64,000 bases of DNA, from the NCBI RefSeq assembly GCF_020171285.1, contig NZ_JAIUZI010000004.1:170832-234831 (forward strand), written 5' to 3'. The notes beneath the pieces are model-generated. The model did no database searches, had not been told where the DNA came from, and saw only the letters and a program-made list of their open reading frames with translations. This document shows, one piece after another, positions 25,149 to 35,246 of this stretch (position 1 is the first letter of the stretch; each line of letters begins with the position of its first letter). The translations under genes and the position numbers were made by a program. Source of the stretch: Seohaeicola saemankumensis (GTDB taxonomy: Bacteria; Pseudomonadota; Alphaproteobacteria; Rhodobacterales; Rhodobacteraceae).

Positions 25149-25991
25149 CTACTCGGAGGGTTGCGGCAGCAGCGGGCCGACCGTGGTGTCGAGCCATAGC
25201 CGGGCCTGATCGACCAGCGCGACATAGGCGCTGAGCATCGGGTCGGCCTGTGGCACGGTCTGGGCGATTTTCGGGGCATTTGCATAGATCAGCAGCAGCA
25301 CGACCGCAAAAATCGCCACCACGGCGAAACCGCGCGAAAAGCCGCTGCCGCCGCGTTTCGGCTCTGGCGGGGCAACCACGGGCCCGAGTTCCTTGCCCGG
25401 TGCGGTCGTATCGGCGGTGCCGCGCAGGGTGGAATTGATCTCTTCGATATCGGGGAGCAGGCCGCGCCGGGACCCGGCGTCGGCGTCGCTGACGGCGGGG
25501 GCGGGCTCTTCGCCCCGGATGCGGGCCATGCGGTCGCGCGCCTCGCGGGCGCGGCGGGCCACTTCGTCGTCGCCGCCGCTGTCGAGACCAAGCTCGCCCT
25601 GGCTTTCGAGGCCGCCGGCCTCGGCGGCGCGCAACTGGGCCTCGCGCTCGGCCTCCTGGCGCAGAATGTCAGAGACATCGGGGTCAATGCCGCTGCGGGA
25701 CGGGGTAGGCGCGTGGGCCGCCGTGCCGTCGTCGTCATCGTCGTCGTCATAGGCCGTTGCCGGGTCGTCGTCTTGGGCCGGATCGGGGTCTGGCGCCGCG
25801 GCGGCCTGCGGCTCGGGTTCCGGGTCGGGCTGGGGGGCCGGTTCGGGGTCGGCGGCTTCGATCGGGTAATCGGGATGCGCCTGAAACCAGGTGTCGCCGC
25901 AGTTGGAACATTGCACGTCGCGTCCGTCCGACGGGATCACCTCGTCGGGGACTTCATACTGCGCACCGCAATTCGGACATGTCAGTCGCAT
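25149..25991 (-). CDS. Zinc-ribbon (MJ0042-type) membrane protein
   Basis: This 280-residue protein begins with a zinc ribbon (MRLTCPNCGAQYEVPD and VQCSNCGDTW, two CxxC pairs), then an acidic proline-rich linker with a run of seven aspartates, and one transmembrane helix (FAVVAIFAVVLLLIYAN) near residue 230. Such proteins are common beside ftsE in alphaproteobacteria. An AGGAG site supports the start. It is divergent from ftsE. Function unknown. Confidence 0.85.
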   Translation of the reverse strand: MRLTCPNCGAQYEVPDEVIPSDGRDVQCSNCGDTWFQAHPDYPIEAADPEPAPQPDPEPEPQAAAAPDPDPAQDDDPATAYDDDDDDDGTAAHAPTPSRSGIDPDVSDILRQEAEREAQLRAAEAGGLESQGELGLDSGGDDEVARRAREARDRMARIRGEEPAPAVSDADAGSRRGLLPDIEEINSTLRGTADTTAPGKELGPVVAPPEPKRGGSGFSRGFAVVAIFAVVLLLIYANAPKIAQTVPQADPMLSAYVALVDQARLWLDTTVGPLLPQPSE

Positions 25992-26184
25992 GCTGCTCTC
26001 CTGTACCCAGACACTGTCTGTTGTTATTTTTTGTGCAATCATAGGTCTTTGGCGGGACTCCGCAAAGATCCATTTTTGCACCGAATCACGCCTGTAACCA
26101 ATAAGCGTCACAAATCCCGCGCCAGACGCCATTGAAACTGGTCTCTTGCTGGGGCAAAACCCATGCAAACGTCAGGGGGCAGCC

Positions 26185-26862
26185 GTGATCGAGCTGGACA
26201 ATGTGGGCTACAGCTATGGCGGCGGCGAGCTGCTGAGCGACGTGTCGGTGCGGCTGTCGCCGGGGTCGTTTCATTTCCTGACCGGCCCGTCCGGCGCGGG
26301 CAAGACGACATTGCTGAAGCTGTGTTACGGGGCGCTGTTGCCGACCTCGGGCGTGGTGCGCGCCTTTGATGCGGATATGCGCGGGCTGGACCGCGACCAG
26401 ATGGCGATGATGCGCCGCCGCATCGGCGTGGTGCATCAGGACTGCCGGTTTCTGGATCACCTGCCGGTGGCGGACAATATCGCGCTGCCGCTGATCGTGT
26501 CGGGCCGCGACATGGCCGCAGAGAGCGGCAACCTGCGCGAGCTGATGAACTGGGTCGGGTTGTCGTCGCGGGCCGATGCCACACCGCCCGAGCTGTCGGG
26601 CGGCGAACGCCAGCGCGCGGCGCTGGCCCGCGCGGTGATCATGTCGCCCGACGTGGTGCTGGCGGACGAACCCACCGGCAACGTCGACTGGGAAATGTCG
26701 CAGCGGCTGTTGCAGCTGCTGATCGAGCTGAACCGCATGGGCAAGACGGTATTGATCGCCAGCCACGATCTGGGCCTGATCCGCGCCGCCAAGCGCGAGG
26801 TGCAGGCGCGGGTGCTGCGGATTTCCAACCGGCGGCTGCAACTGGCGGGGGCGGATCTGTGA
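26185..26862 (+). CDS. ftsE: Cell division ATP-binding protein FtsE
   Basis: This ABC ATPase of the FtsEX complex uses ATP binding to activate septal peptidoglycan hydrolases through FtsX. Walker A is GPSGAGKTT, the signature LSGGERQR and Walker B VVLADEP. The GTG start at 26185 has AGGGGG five bases upstream and gives 225 residues; a longer TTG start is unlikely. Its stop overlaps ftsX by four bases. Confidence 0.92.
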   Translation: MIELDNVGYSYGGGELLSDVSVRLSPGSFHFLTGPSGAGKTTLLKLCYGALLPTSGVVRAFDADMRGLDRDQMAMMRRRIGVVHQDCRFLDHLPVADNIALPLIVSGRDMAAESGNLRELMNWVGLSSRADATPPELSGGERQRAALARAVIMSPDVVLADEPTGNVDWEMSQRLLQLLIELNRMGKTVLIASHDLGLIRAAKREVQARVLRISNRRLQLAGADL

Positions 26863-27758
26863 GCAAGGGCAATATCCGCAGTTTCCTGCTGGGCGATGCC
26901 CAGGCCGACCGGGTGGTGCCGCCGTCGGGCTTTACCGCGCAGCTGACCCTGTTCGTATCGGGCGCGATGGCGTTCCTGGCGGTGTTCGCGCTGGCGCTGT
27001 CGCTGGCCTCGGGCCGGTTGGCGGATCGCTGGGCGAGCGAACTGGCGCGGTCGGCGACGCTGCGCATCAACGCGCCAGCCGACCAGCGCGCGGCGCAGAC
27101 CGAGGCGGCGCTGAAGATTTTGAAACAGACACCGGGGGTGGCCTCGGCCCGCGCGCTGAGCGCCGAGGAGCAGGCGGCGCTGCTGGCGCCGTGGTTCGGC
27201 GCCGGGCTGCCGCTGGAGGATCTGCCGGTGCCGCAGCTGATCGAGGTGATCGAGGCCGAGATCGGCTATGACGCCGCCGGGCTGCGGCTGCGGCTGGGGG
27301 CCGAGGTGCCGGGCGCGGTGTTGGACGATCACACCCGCTGGCGCAAACCGCTGGTCGATGCGGCCAACAGCCTGCGGCGGCTGGCGCTGGTGTCGGTGCT
27401 GTTGATCGGCGGCGCCACGGCGGCGATGATCACGCTGGCGGCCCATGCGGCGCTGGCGGCCAACGCGCAGGTGATCGAGGTGCTGCGGCTGGTGGGCGCG
27501 CGCGACCGGTATATCGCGGGCGCCTTTGTGCGGCGGTTCACCCTGCGGGCGCTGATCGGCGCCGGTGTCGGCACCGCGCTGGGGCTGGGCGGCGTGATGC
27601 TGTTGCCCGAGGCCTCGGACGAGGGCGGGTTCCTGACCGGGCTGGGGTTCCAGGGTCTGGGCTGGCTGTTGCCGCTGCTGGTGCCGCTCTTGGGCGCGGC
27701 GGTGGCTTTTGCCGCGACATGGACGGCGGCGCGGCGCAAACTGAAGGGGCTGGCGTGA
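26859..27758 (+). CDS. ftsX: Cell division protein FtsX
   Basis: This 299-residue membrane partner of FtsE has one N-terminal helix, a periplasmic loop and three further helices near the C-terminus, as expected for FtsX. The GTG start lies in the GTGA overlap with ftsE, indicating coupled translation. Its own stop overlaps the plsC start (TGATG). Confidence 0.9.
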   Translation: MSKGNIRSFLLGDAQADRVVPPSGFTAQLTLFVSGAMAFLAVFALALSLASGRLADRWASELARSATLRINAPADQRAAQTEAALKILKQTPGVASARALSAEEQAALLAPWFGAGLPLEDLPVPQLIEVIEAEIGYDAAGLRLRLGAEVPGAVLDDHTRWRKPLVDAANSLRRLALVSVLLIGGATAAMITLAAHAALAANAQVIEVLRLVGARDRYIAGAFVRRFTLRALIGAGVGTALGLGGVMLLPEASDEGGFLTGLGFQGLGWLLPLLVPLLGAAVAFAATWTAARRKLKGLA

Positions 27759-28498
27759 TGGCGCAGGCGTGGCAATACATCCGGTCGCTGGTGTTCGTGA
27801 TCCAGATCTACGTGGTGATGGGCATTCTCGGCATCCTGTTTGCGCCCTGGGCGGTGTTCTCGCCCCGTGGTGCGCGCACCGCCTGCAAGCTCTATTGCCT
27901 GTGGGTGTTGTGGACGGCGCGCTGGATGGTGGGCATTCGCGGCGAGGTGCATGGCACCCTGCCCGAGGGCGAGGTGATGATCGCGGCCAAGCACCAGTCG
28001 TTTCTGGACATCCTGCTGATCTTTAACGTGGCGCCGCAGGCCAAGTTCATCATGAAACGCGAACTGCTGTGGACGCCGGTCATCGGGATATACGCCAAGC
28101 GTCTGGGCTGTGTGCCGGTGGACCGGGGCAAGGGCGGCGTGGCGATCGCCAAGATGGTGCAGGACGTGGCCAAGGAGTTCGCCGAACCCGGCCAGCTGAT
28201 CATCTATCCGCAAGGCACCCGCGTGGCGCCGGGGGATTACAAGCCCTACAAGGTCGGCAGCGCGATCCTCTACGAGGAACTGAACCAGGTCTGTATTCCG
28301 GCGGCGACCAATGTCGGCCTGTTCTGGCCCCGCAAGGGGATCCTGCGCAAACCGGGCCGCGCGGTGGTCGAGTTTCTGGACCCCATCAAGCCCGGCATGG
28401 ACCGTCGGGAATTCATGGCGCACCTGGAACAGGTGGTCGAGACCCGGTCGAACGCCTTGATGCGGCAGGAGGGGTTCGAGAGTGATGCAGTACGTTGA
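27758..28498 (+). CDS. plsC: 1-acyl-sn-glycerol-3-phosphate acyltransferase
   Basis: This membrane enzyme transfers an acyl chain to lysophosphatidic acid to make phosphatidic acid. The HQSFLD motif (HxxxxD) is the catalytic site and YPQGTR the substrate motif. An N-terminal hydrophobic segment anchors it. The length is 246 residues. It overlaps ftsX by one base, linking division and phospholipid genes. Confidence 0.9.
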   Translation: MAQAWQYIRSLVFVIQIYVVMGILGILFAPWAVFSPRGARTACKLYCLWVLWTARWMVGIRGEVHGTLPEGEVMIAAKHQSFLDILLIFNVAPQAKFIMKRELLWTPVIGIYAKRLGCVPVDRGKGGVAIAKMVQDVAKEFAEPGQLIIYPQGTRVAPGDYKPYKVGSAILYEELNQVCIPAATNVGLFWPRKGILRKPGRAVVEFLDPIKPGMDRREFMAHLEQVVETRSNALMRQEGFESDAVR

Positions 28499-29090
28499 GG
28501 ATATCGCCGCGCTCGAGGCGCTCTATGGCACCCCGCCCGAGGCGGCGCTGGTCAAGGTGGCGCGGCGGATGACACCGGCCTACCGGCGCTGGATCGCGGC
28601 CTCGAAGCTCTGCGTGCTGACCACCGTCGGCCCCGAGGGCACCGACGGCAGCCCGCGCGGGGACGATGGCCCGGTGGTGCTGGAACTGGACCCCGGAACT
28701 TTGGCGATGCCCGATTGGCGCGGCAACAACCGGCTGGATTCGCTGCGCAATATCGTGACAGACGGGCGGGTGTCGCTGATGTTCCTGGTGCCGGGGTCGA
28801 ACAACGTGATGCGCATCAACGGCACCGCGCGGCTGACGGCGGATGACGCGATGCGCGCCCGGTTCGAGAAGAACGGCCGCCGGCCGGCGACGGTGATCGT
28901 GATCCGGATCGCCGAGATCTATGCCCAATGCGCCCGTGCGCTGATGCGGGCGGGCACCTGGGCGGCCGGCGACGAAAGCGGCCCGCTGCCGACGGTCGGC
29001 CAGATCCTGTCGGAAATGACCGACGGCAACATCGACGGTGCCGAATATGACAAGGCCTGGGCACCGCGCGCGGCGCAGACCCTGTGGTAG
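28485..29090 (+). CDS. Pyridoxamine 5'-phosphate oxidase-like FMN protein
   Basis: This 201-residue protein has a split-barrel flavin-binding domain (VLTTVGPEGTDGSPRGD and NNRLDSLRNIVTDGRVSLMFL). It matches the MSMEG_1061-type subfamily, whose substrates are mostly unknown. AGGAGG about a dozen bases upstream supports the ATG; a GTG three bases earlier is possible. It overlaps the end of plsC. Confidence 0.85.
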   Translation: MQYVEDIAALEALYGTPPEAALVKVARRMTPAYRRWIAASKLCVLTTVGPEGTDGSPRGDDGPVVLELDPGTLAMPDWRGNNRLDSLRNIVTDGRVSLMFLVPGSNNVMRINGTARLTADDAMRARFEKNGRRPATVIVIRIAEIYAQCARALMRAGTWAAGDESGPLPTVGQILSEMTDGNIDGAEYDKAWAPRAAQTLW

Positions 29091-29094
29091 CACG

Positions 29095-29460
29095 CTATTG
29101 ATCGAGCTTCATCGCCGGGGCGGTCGGGGTCATCTGCGGCGGCGGTGCCGGGTCCGGTTTGGACAGCCGTGCGTAAAGGATCAGCGCGGCGACGGCCAGC
29201 ACCAGCAGGATCGCGAGCAGCCCCGGAACCCGTGACAGCCAGCGCAGTCCCGACGCGTTCTGAATGCGTCGGCCGACCAGCCACAGGCAGAGCGCCACCA
29301 TAGCGGCCAGCAGTTGCCAGCCGACAAAAGCGGTCAGGCGGTTCAGCCCGCGGGTAAAGCCGTCGCCGGTGGGTTCCATCCCGAACAGCGCCCAGAACGA
29401 CATGGCAAAGGCGGCGGCCCAGATCACCACCAGCCCCCAGAACAGTGGTGAAACGCGCAT
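29095..29460 (-). CDS. Small membrane protein
   Basis: This 121-residue protein has three hydrophobic segments (FWGLVVIWAAAFAMSFWAL, FVGWQLLAAMVALCLWLVG and VPGLLAILLVLAVAALILYA) and a proline-rich tail. AGGAGG precedes the ATG. It converges with the flavoprotein gene, four bases apart. The family is not recognised. Confidence 0.75.
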   Translation of the reverse strand: MRVSPLFWGLVVIWAAAFAMSFWALFGMEPTGDGFTRGLNRLTAFVGWQLLAAMVALCLWLVGRRIQNASGLRWLSRVPGLLAILLVLAVAALILYARLSKPDPAPPPQMTPTAPAMKLDQ

Positions 29461-29597
29461 CAAGCCTCCTGTGGACCCCTGTCGCGGTGATTTAACCGCC
29501 TGGACCCCGCACGAGTCAAACCTGTTGATGCAGGCGCGGTGCTGGCCTAGCCTTTGTGCAGTTTGGCCCATGTCGGGCGGGTACGAGGGAGGTCACG

Positions 29598-30845
29598 GTG
29601 CGGCTGTTCATCCGGAAACTGGTGTGTGTGAGCGCGGGGCTGCTGGGCCTTGCATCTGTTGACGTTCGGGCAGAGGAGGCTTTGCCGCCGCCCGACTTGC
29701 TGACGCTGGCCAATGGCGCGGTGGTGGTGCGGGCCTCGGTCGATTTGCACGGGGCGCTGGCGCTGACCGACGGCAACGGGGCCAGCCATTGGAGCGCGTC
29801 GACGAAGAAAAAGCCGTTGCCCTATACCTTTGTGTTCGAACTGATCGCGCCCGCTGTGCTGACGGCGGTGGGGACCGAAGGCGCCGGCGCGCGGCCGGGC
29901 GGCGTGGCGGGCGGATCCGCCGGGCCGGTGCTGATCGAAGGGTCGGCCGAGGGGCCGGACAGCGGATATTCCGAACTGGCCCGGATCATGGCGGCCCCGG
30001 ACGGGCAGACGCTGGCCGATATCGACCCGCCGGGACCGGTGCGCTGGCTTCGGTTCACGATCGAGGGGGCGCAGACCGCCGAGGTGCCTTGGCTCTATGT
30101 CAGCGAGGTCGTGGCGCAGGGTGCGGTGACCCCGCCGGACGACCCCGAACGGTTCACCGGCGTGTTCCAGTCGGGCCGTAAGGACTTTATCGAATTGCAT
30201 CAGGATGGCGCGCTGATCAGCGGCTGCTATGTTGAAAACAGCGGCCGCAGCACCGGAAAAATCGCGGGCGCGGTCGAGAATGGCGTGGCACTGGTGACCT
30301 GGACCTCGGAGCAGGGCATCTCGGGCCCGGCGCTTCTGACCCGTGACAGCAGCGGCGCCCTGTCCGGCGCCCGCTACCGCCAGCGCAGCCGCAGCGGCTG
30401 GGGCGGACCGGTAGCGCCCGAGGGCACCACCACCCCCTGCAGCCCGCAGGTGACAGAGGCGTCGGCTGAACCGGCGGTGGACCCGATCGTGCAGGCGCTG
30501 GAAGAGATCGGGCAGGTGCGGATCTATGGTATCCATTTCGAATACGACAGCGATGTCCCGAAACCGTCGGCCGCTGCGGCGCTGACCCGTCTGCACGCGG
30601 CGCTGGCCAGCGCGCCGGGGCTGAATGTCACCATCGAGGGGCACACGGACGCCGACGGCGGCGATGGCTACAATCTGGACCTGTCGGCGCGGCGGGCGGC
30701 CTCGGTGGTGGGCTGGCTGGTGGCGCAGGGCATCGACGCCGGGCGGCTGGTACCGCAGGGCAAGGGCGAGGCGGAACCGGTGGCCAGCAACGAGACCGCC
30801 GACGGCAAGGCATTGAACCGCCGCGTCGAGGTGCGCCGCCGCTGA
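29598..30845 (+). CDS. OmpA-family outer membrane protein
   Basis: This 415-residue protein has a signal peptide (VRLFIRKLVCVSAGLLGLASVDVRA), a long beta-rich middle part and a C-terminal OmpA domain from about 315 (IHFEYDSDVPKPS, TIEGHTDADG and NxxLSxRRA-like LDLSARRAASV). That domain binds peptidoglycan, so the protein tethers the envelope. The GTG start is supported by GAGGGAGG. The middle domain is not recognised. Confidence 0.88.
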   Translation: MRLFIRKLVCVSAGLLGLASVDVRAEEALPPPDLLTLANGAVVVRASVDLHGALALTDGNGASHWSASTKKKPLPYTFVFELIAPAVLTAVGTEGAGARPGGVAGGSAGPVLIEGSAEGPDSGYSELARIMAAPDGQTLADIDPPGPVRWLRFTIEGAQTAEVPWLYVSEVVAQGAVTPPDDPERFTGVFQSGRKDFIELHQDGALISGCYVENSGRSTGKIAGAVENGVALVTWTSEQGISGPALLTRDSSGALSGARYRQRSRSGWGGPVAPEGTTTPCSPQVTEASAEPAVDPIVQALEEIGQVRIYGIHFEYDSDVPKPSAAAALTRLHAALASAPGLNVTIEGHTDADGGDGYNLDLSARRAASVVGWLVAQGIDAGRLVPQGKGEAEPVASNETADGKALNRRVEVRRR

Positions 30846-30858
30846 GGCCGGGCGCAAC

Positions 30859-30904
30859 AAAATTCTTTGAAAGAATTTTGACAAGAATTTTCGAAAAATT
30901 CTTG
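30859..30904. repeat. Double AT-rich hairpin, copy 2
   Basis: AAAATTCTTT/AAAGAATTTT (30859-30879, 1-base centre) is followed by CAAGAATTTT/AAAATTCTTG (30882-30904). The layout matches 21153-21197. It lies between the convergent OmpA-like and NAT genes and could stop transcription from both sides. Confidence 0.7.
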
Positions 30905-30909
30905 GTCGC

Positions 30910-31719
30910 TCAGGCCGCCGAGAGTTTTGCCCAGAGCCGGTCCGGGGTGTCCGGGGCGAGGGACAGGCCCAGCCGGCGCAGCAAGTCCGCCAGATCCTGG
31001 GCGCCGGACAGGTCGCGGTGGCTGTCGCCCTGCGCGGAATAGGTGCGCAGCGTGCGGTCAAAGACCCCGATCCGGGTGTCGCCGTCGAAGCCGGCCAGCA
31101 TCAGGTGGTTGGGAAAGGGCATTTCCGACCAATTGGCGCAAAGGAAGTTGGCGCCGGCAATGTCCATGTCGCCGACCCATGCATCGTCAAAGCCATAGAG
31201 CGCGACCCAGCCGTCCGCCGAGCGGCGCTCCAGCACCTTTTCCCCGGTCGCCGGATCGCCGCGCAGCCGGTAGCGTCCGTTGGGCGCCTGTTGCGGTCTG
31301 TCATCGCCGATACGCAGCGGGATCAGCGGGCCCGGGCCGCCAAAACCGGCATCGGCCATCCAGCGCTCTGCGCCGATGTCCACCTGCAGCAGCAGGTGGC
31401 TGCGCGGGCCGCCCAGCGGCGAGGCGCGGCGGACGCGGGCCATGGAGCGGCGGACGTCGAATCCCAGCGCCTTCAGCGCATCGTGCAGCAGGCTGTTGAG
31501 TTCAAAGCAGTAGCCGCCCCGCCCTAAGTGGACCGTCTTGTCAAAGATCGCCGCCGGGGACAGGTCGGGCGTGCGGCCCAGGAAGGGGTCGATATCCTCG
31601 AAGGGGATGCTGCGCAGCTGGGCGGTCTGGATGGCGCGCAGGCTGTCGGGTGTTACCGGCAGATCGGCGTCGGACAGGCCGATGCGGGCAAGGTATCGGG
31701 TCAGGTCGAAAGTGGTCAT
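30910..31719 (-). CDS. Arylamine N-acetyltransferase family protein
   Basis: This 269-residue enzyme of the NAT family transfers acetyl groups to arylamines or related substrates via a cysteine. The catalytic triad is visible: C71 in GRGGYCFELN, the histidine in RSHLLLQVD and the aspartate in MADAGFGG. The natural substrate is unknown. It stands alone upstream of lpd. Confidence 0.9.
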   Translation of the reverse strand: MTTFDLTRYLARIGLSDADLPVTPDSLRAIQTAQLRSIPFEDIDPFLGRTPDLSPAAIFDKTVHLGRGGYCFELNSLLHDALKALGFDVRRSMARVRRASPLGGPRSHLLLQVDIGAERWMADAGFGGPGPLIPLRIGDDRPQQAPNGRYRLRGDPATGEKVLERRSADGWVALYGFDDAWVGDMDIAGANFLCANWSEMPFPNHLMLAGFDGDTRIGVFDRTLRTYSAQGDSHRDLSGAQDLADLLRRLGLSLAPDTPDRLWAKLSAA

Positions 31720-31804
31720 CGCGGGCTCCCTGGCGCAACCTGACCGGAGCGGCGGGGGAGGTCAAGCGCCGGGCGGACAGGTCCGCCCGGCGCCTCGGGG
31801 TGCA

Positions 31805-33196
<1,392 letters not shown>

Positions 33197-33226
33197 GAGA
33201 GGGGATCCTTTGCGGTTGGCCGGGGC

Positions 33227-33289
33227 GGGGGCGCTGCCCCCCGTCGCCTGCGGCGACGTCCCCCGGAGTATTTGAGAAGAGATGAAAGC
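33227..33289 (-). repeat. Dispersed intergenic repeat, copy in the sucB-lpd gap
   Basis: Read on the minus strand it starts TTTCATCTCTT, continues CAAATACTCCGGGGG, then has a GTCGCC/GGCGAC hairpin and a GGGGGC/GCCCCC hairpin. The same order occurs at 53907-53968 and 48469-48517. It lies directly after the MAPEG gene, like a terminator. Confidence 0.75.
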
Positions 33290-33679
33290 TCATGCGAGGG
33301 CGGCCCCCAGCATGAGAAGGGTTGCGATGAGGCCCAGGCTCCAGATCAGCGAGCGCCACGGGCTGAGACCGAAGGCATAGGCCGGCACATAGAGGACGCG
33401 GGCCGCGAGGTAGGTCCAGGCGCAGGCGGCGGTGAAGGGCGTGGACTGGTTCGACAGGGTGAGGACGGTGCAGGCGATGGTGAAGAGGATGAGTCCTTCG
33501 AAATGGTTGGACATCGCCCGTTGCAGCCGCCCGGCGGTGCCGGTGAGCTGGCGCGGTTCGTCCCGGGACGAAAAGGCGTAGCGGCGGCCGACCTGTTTCT
33601 GCGCCGTCACCGAATAGAGGGTGAACTGCACCACTTGCAGCAGCGCGGCGAGGGTGAGGGCGGTGAGTTCGGGGGTCAT
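33290..33679 (-). CDS. MAPEG-family membrane protein
   Basis: This 129-residue protein has four hydrophobic helices and the MAPEG pattern (RRYAFSSRDEPRQLTGTAGRLQRAMSNHFEGL). The family includes glutathione transferases and eicosanoid enzymes in eukaryotes; bacterial members have unclear roles. It lies between sucB and lpd on the same strand. Confidence 0.88.
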   Translation of the reverse strand: MTPELTALTLAALLQVVQFTLYSVTAQKQVGRRYAFSSRDEPRQLTGTAGRLQRAMSNHFEGLILFTIACTVLTLSNQSTPFTAACAWTYLAARVLYVPAYAFGLSPWRSLIWSLGLIATLLMLGAALA

Positions 33680-33748
33680 GGCAAATGGGTGTCCGGTGCC
33701 ATCGGGAGGGGGCCGGGCGCGCGCGGCTGTGGCGCGCCCGGCAATGGG

Positions 33749-35245
33749 TTACAGGTCCATCAGCAGGCGGCGGGGATCCTCGAGCGCTTCCTTGACGCGG
33801 ACGAGGAAGGTCACGGCGCCCTTGCCGTCGACGATGCGGTGGTCGTAGGAGAGCGCCAGATACATCATCGGGCGGATCACCACCTGGCCGTTGATCGCCA
33901 TCGGACGGTCCTGGATCTTGTGCATGCCGAGGATGCCGGACTGCGGCGGGTTCAGGATCGGCGAGGACATCAGCGAGCCGTAGACGCCGCCGTTGGACAG
34001 CGTGAAGGTGCCGCCCTGCATCTCGGCCATCGACAGCTTGCCGTCACGGGCGCGGCGGCCCTTCTCGGCGATCGCCTTTTCGATATCGGCGAAGGACATG
34101 CTGTCGGCGTCGCGGATCACCGGAACCACGAGGCCCGTGGGGGTGCCGGCGGCGACACCCATGTGCACGAAGTTCTTGTAGACGATGTCGGTGCCGTCGA
34201 TCTCGGCGTTGACCTCGGGGACCTCTTTCAGCGCGTGGCAGCAGGCCTTGGTGAAGAAGGACATGAAGCCGAGGCGGACGCCGTGCTTCTTCTCGAACTG
34301 GTCCTTGTACTGGTTGCGCAGCGCCATCACCTCGGTCATGTCGACCTCGTTGTAGGTGGTCAGCATGGCGGCGGTGTTCTGGCTGTCCTTCAGACGCTTG
34401 GCGATGGTCTGGCGCAGACGGGTCATCTTGACCCGCTCCTCGCGGGCGGCGTCATCGGCAGGGACCGGGGCACGCGGGGCGGGCGCGCTCGCCGCAGGCG
34501 GCGGGGCCGATGCCGCTGCTGCCGAAACCGCGCGGGCGACGTCGTCTTTCATGATGCGGCCGTCGCGGCCGGTGCCGGTGACGGCATCGGCCGAGAGACC
34601 GGCCTCGGCCATCGCCTTTTCCGCAGAGGGCGCATTGGCGACGTCCTTGCCGGTGGCGGCTGCGGTTGCGGGGGCGGCGGCGGCCGGGGCGGGGGCGGCT
34701 GCGGCGGCAGAGCCGGAGATCACGCCCAGCTTGGCGGTGGCGTCGACGGTTGTGCCTTCGGGGGCGGTGATTTCAGCCAGCACGCCGGCGGCGGGCGCGG
34801 GAACCTCGACCGAAACCTTGTCGGTTTCCAGCTCGCACAGCATTTCGTCCTGCGCGACGGTGTCGCCGACCTTCTTGAACCATGTGCTGACGGTGGCCTC
34901 GGTCACCGATTCGCCCAAGGTGGGCACCATGACGTCGGTGCTGCCCGTGGCGGCGGCGGCGGCCGGGGCCGGTTCGGCCGCGGCCTGCGGGGCGGCGGCG
35001 CCCGCGCCGGCTTCGCTGATCATGGCCAGCAGGGCGTCGACGCCCACGGTTTCGCCTTCGCCGGCGACGATTTCGGCCAGCACACCGGCAGAGGGCGCCG
35101 GAACTTCGACGGTGACCTTGTCGGTTTCCAGCTCGCAGAGCATCTCGTCCGCGGCCACGGCGTCGCCGGGTTTCTTGAACCAGGTGGCAACCGTGGCTTC
35201 GGTGACGGATTCACCCAGGGTGGGGACTCGAACTTCGGTTGTCAT
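33749..35245 (-). CDS. sucB: 2-oxoglutarate dehydrogenase E2 (succinyltransferase) with two lipoyl domains
   Basis: This E2 core of 2-oxoglutarate dehydrogenase passes succinyl groups to CoA. Two lipoyl domains are present, with lipoylation sites ETDKV at K43 and K143; many E2o proteins have one. An E1/E3-binding domain follows (about 195-240), then the catalytic domain with the YDHRIVDG active site near the C-terminus. The two lipoyl repeats are nearly identical and joined by Ala/Pro linkers. One base separates it from the sucA stop. Confidence 0.95.
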   Translation of the reverse strand: MTTEVRVPTLGESVTEATVATWFKKPGDAVAADEMLCELETDKVTVEVPAPSAGVLAEIVAGEGETVGVDALLAMISEAGAGAAAPQAAAEPAPAAAAATGSTDVMVPTLGESVTEATVSTWFKKVGDTVAQDEMLCELETDKVSVEVPAPAAGVLAEITAPEGTTVDATAKLGVISGSAAAAAPAPAAAAPATAAATGKDVANAPSAEKAMAEAGLSADAVTGTGRDGRIMKDDVARAVSAAAASAPPPAASAPAPRAPVPADDAAREERVKMTRLRQTIAKRLKDSQNTAAMLTTYNEVDMTEVMALRNQYKDQFEKKHGVRLGFMSFFTKACCHALKEVPEVNAEIDGTDIVYKNFVHMGVAAGTPTGLVVPVIRDADSMSFADIEKAIAEKGRRARDGKLSMAEMQGGTFTLSNGGVYGSLMSSPILNPPQSGILGMHKIQDRPMAINGQVVIRPMMYLALSYDHRIVDGKGAVTFLVRVKEALEDPRRLLMDL

Positions 35246-35246
35246 C

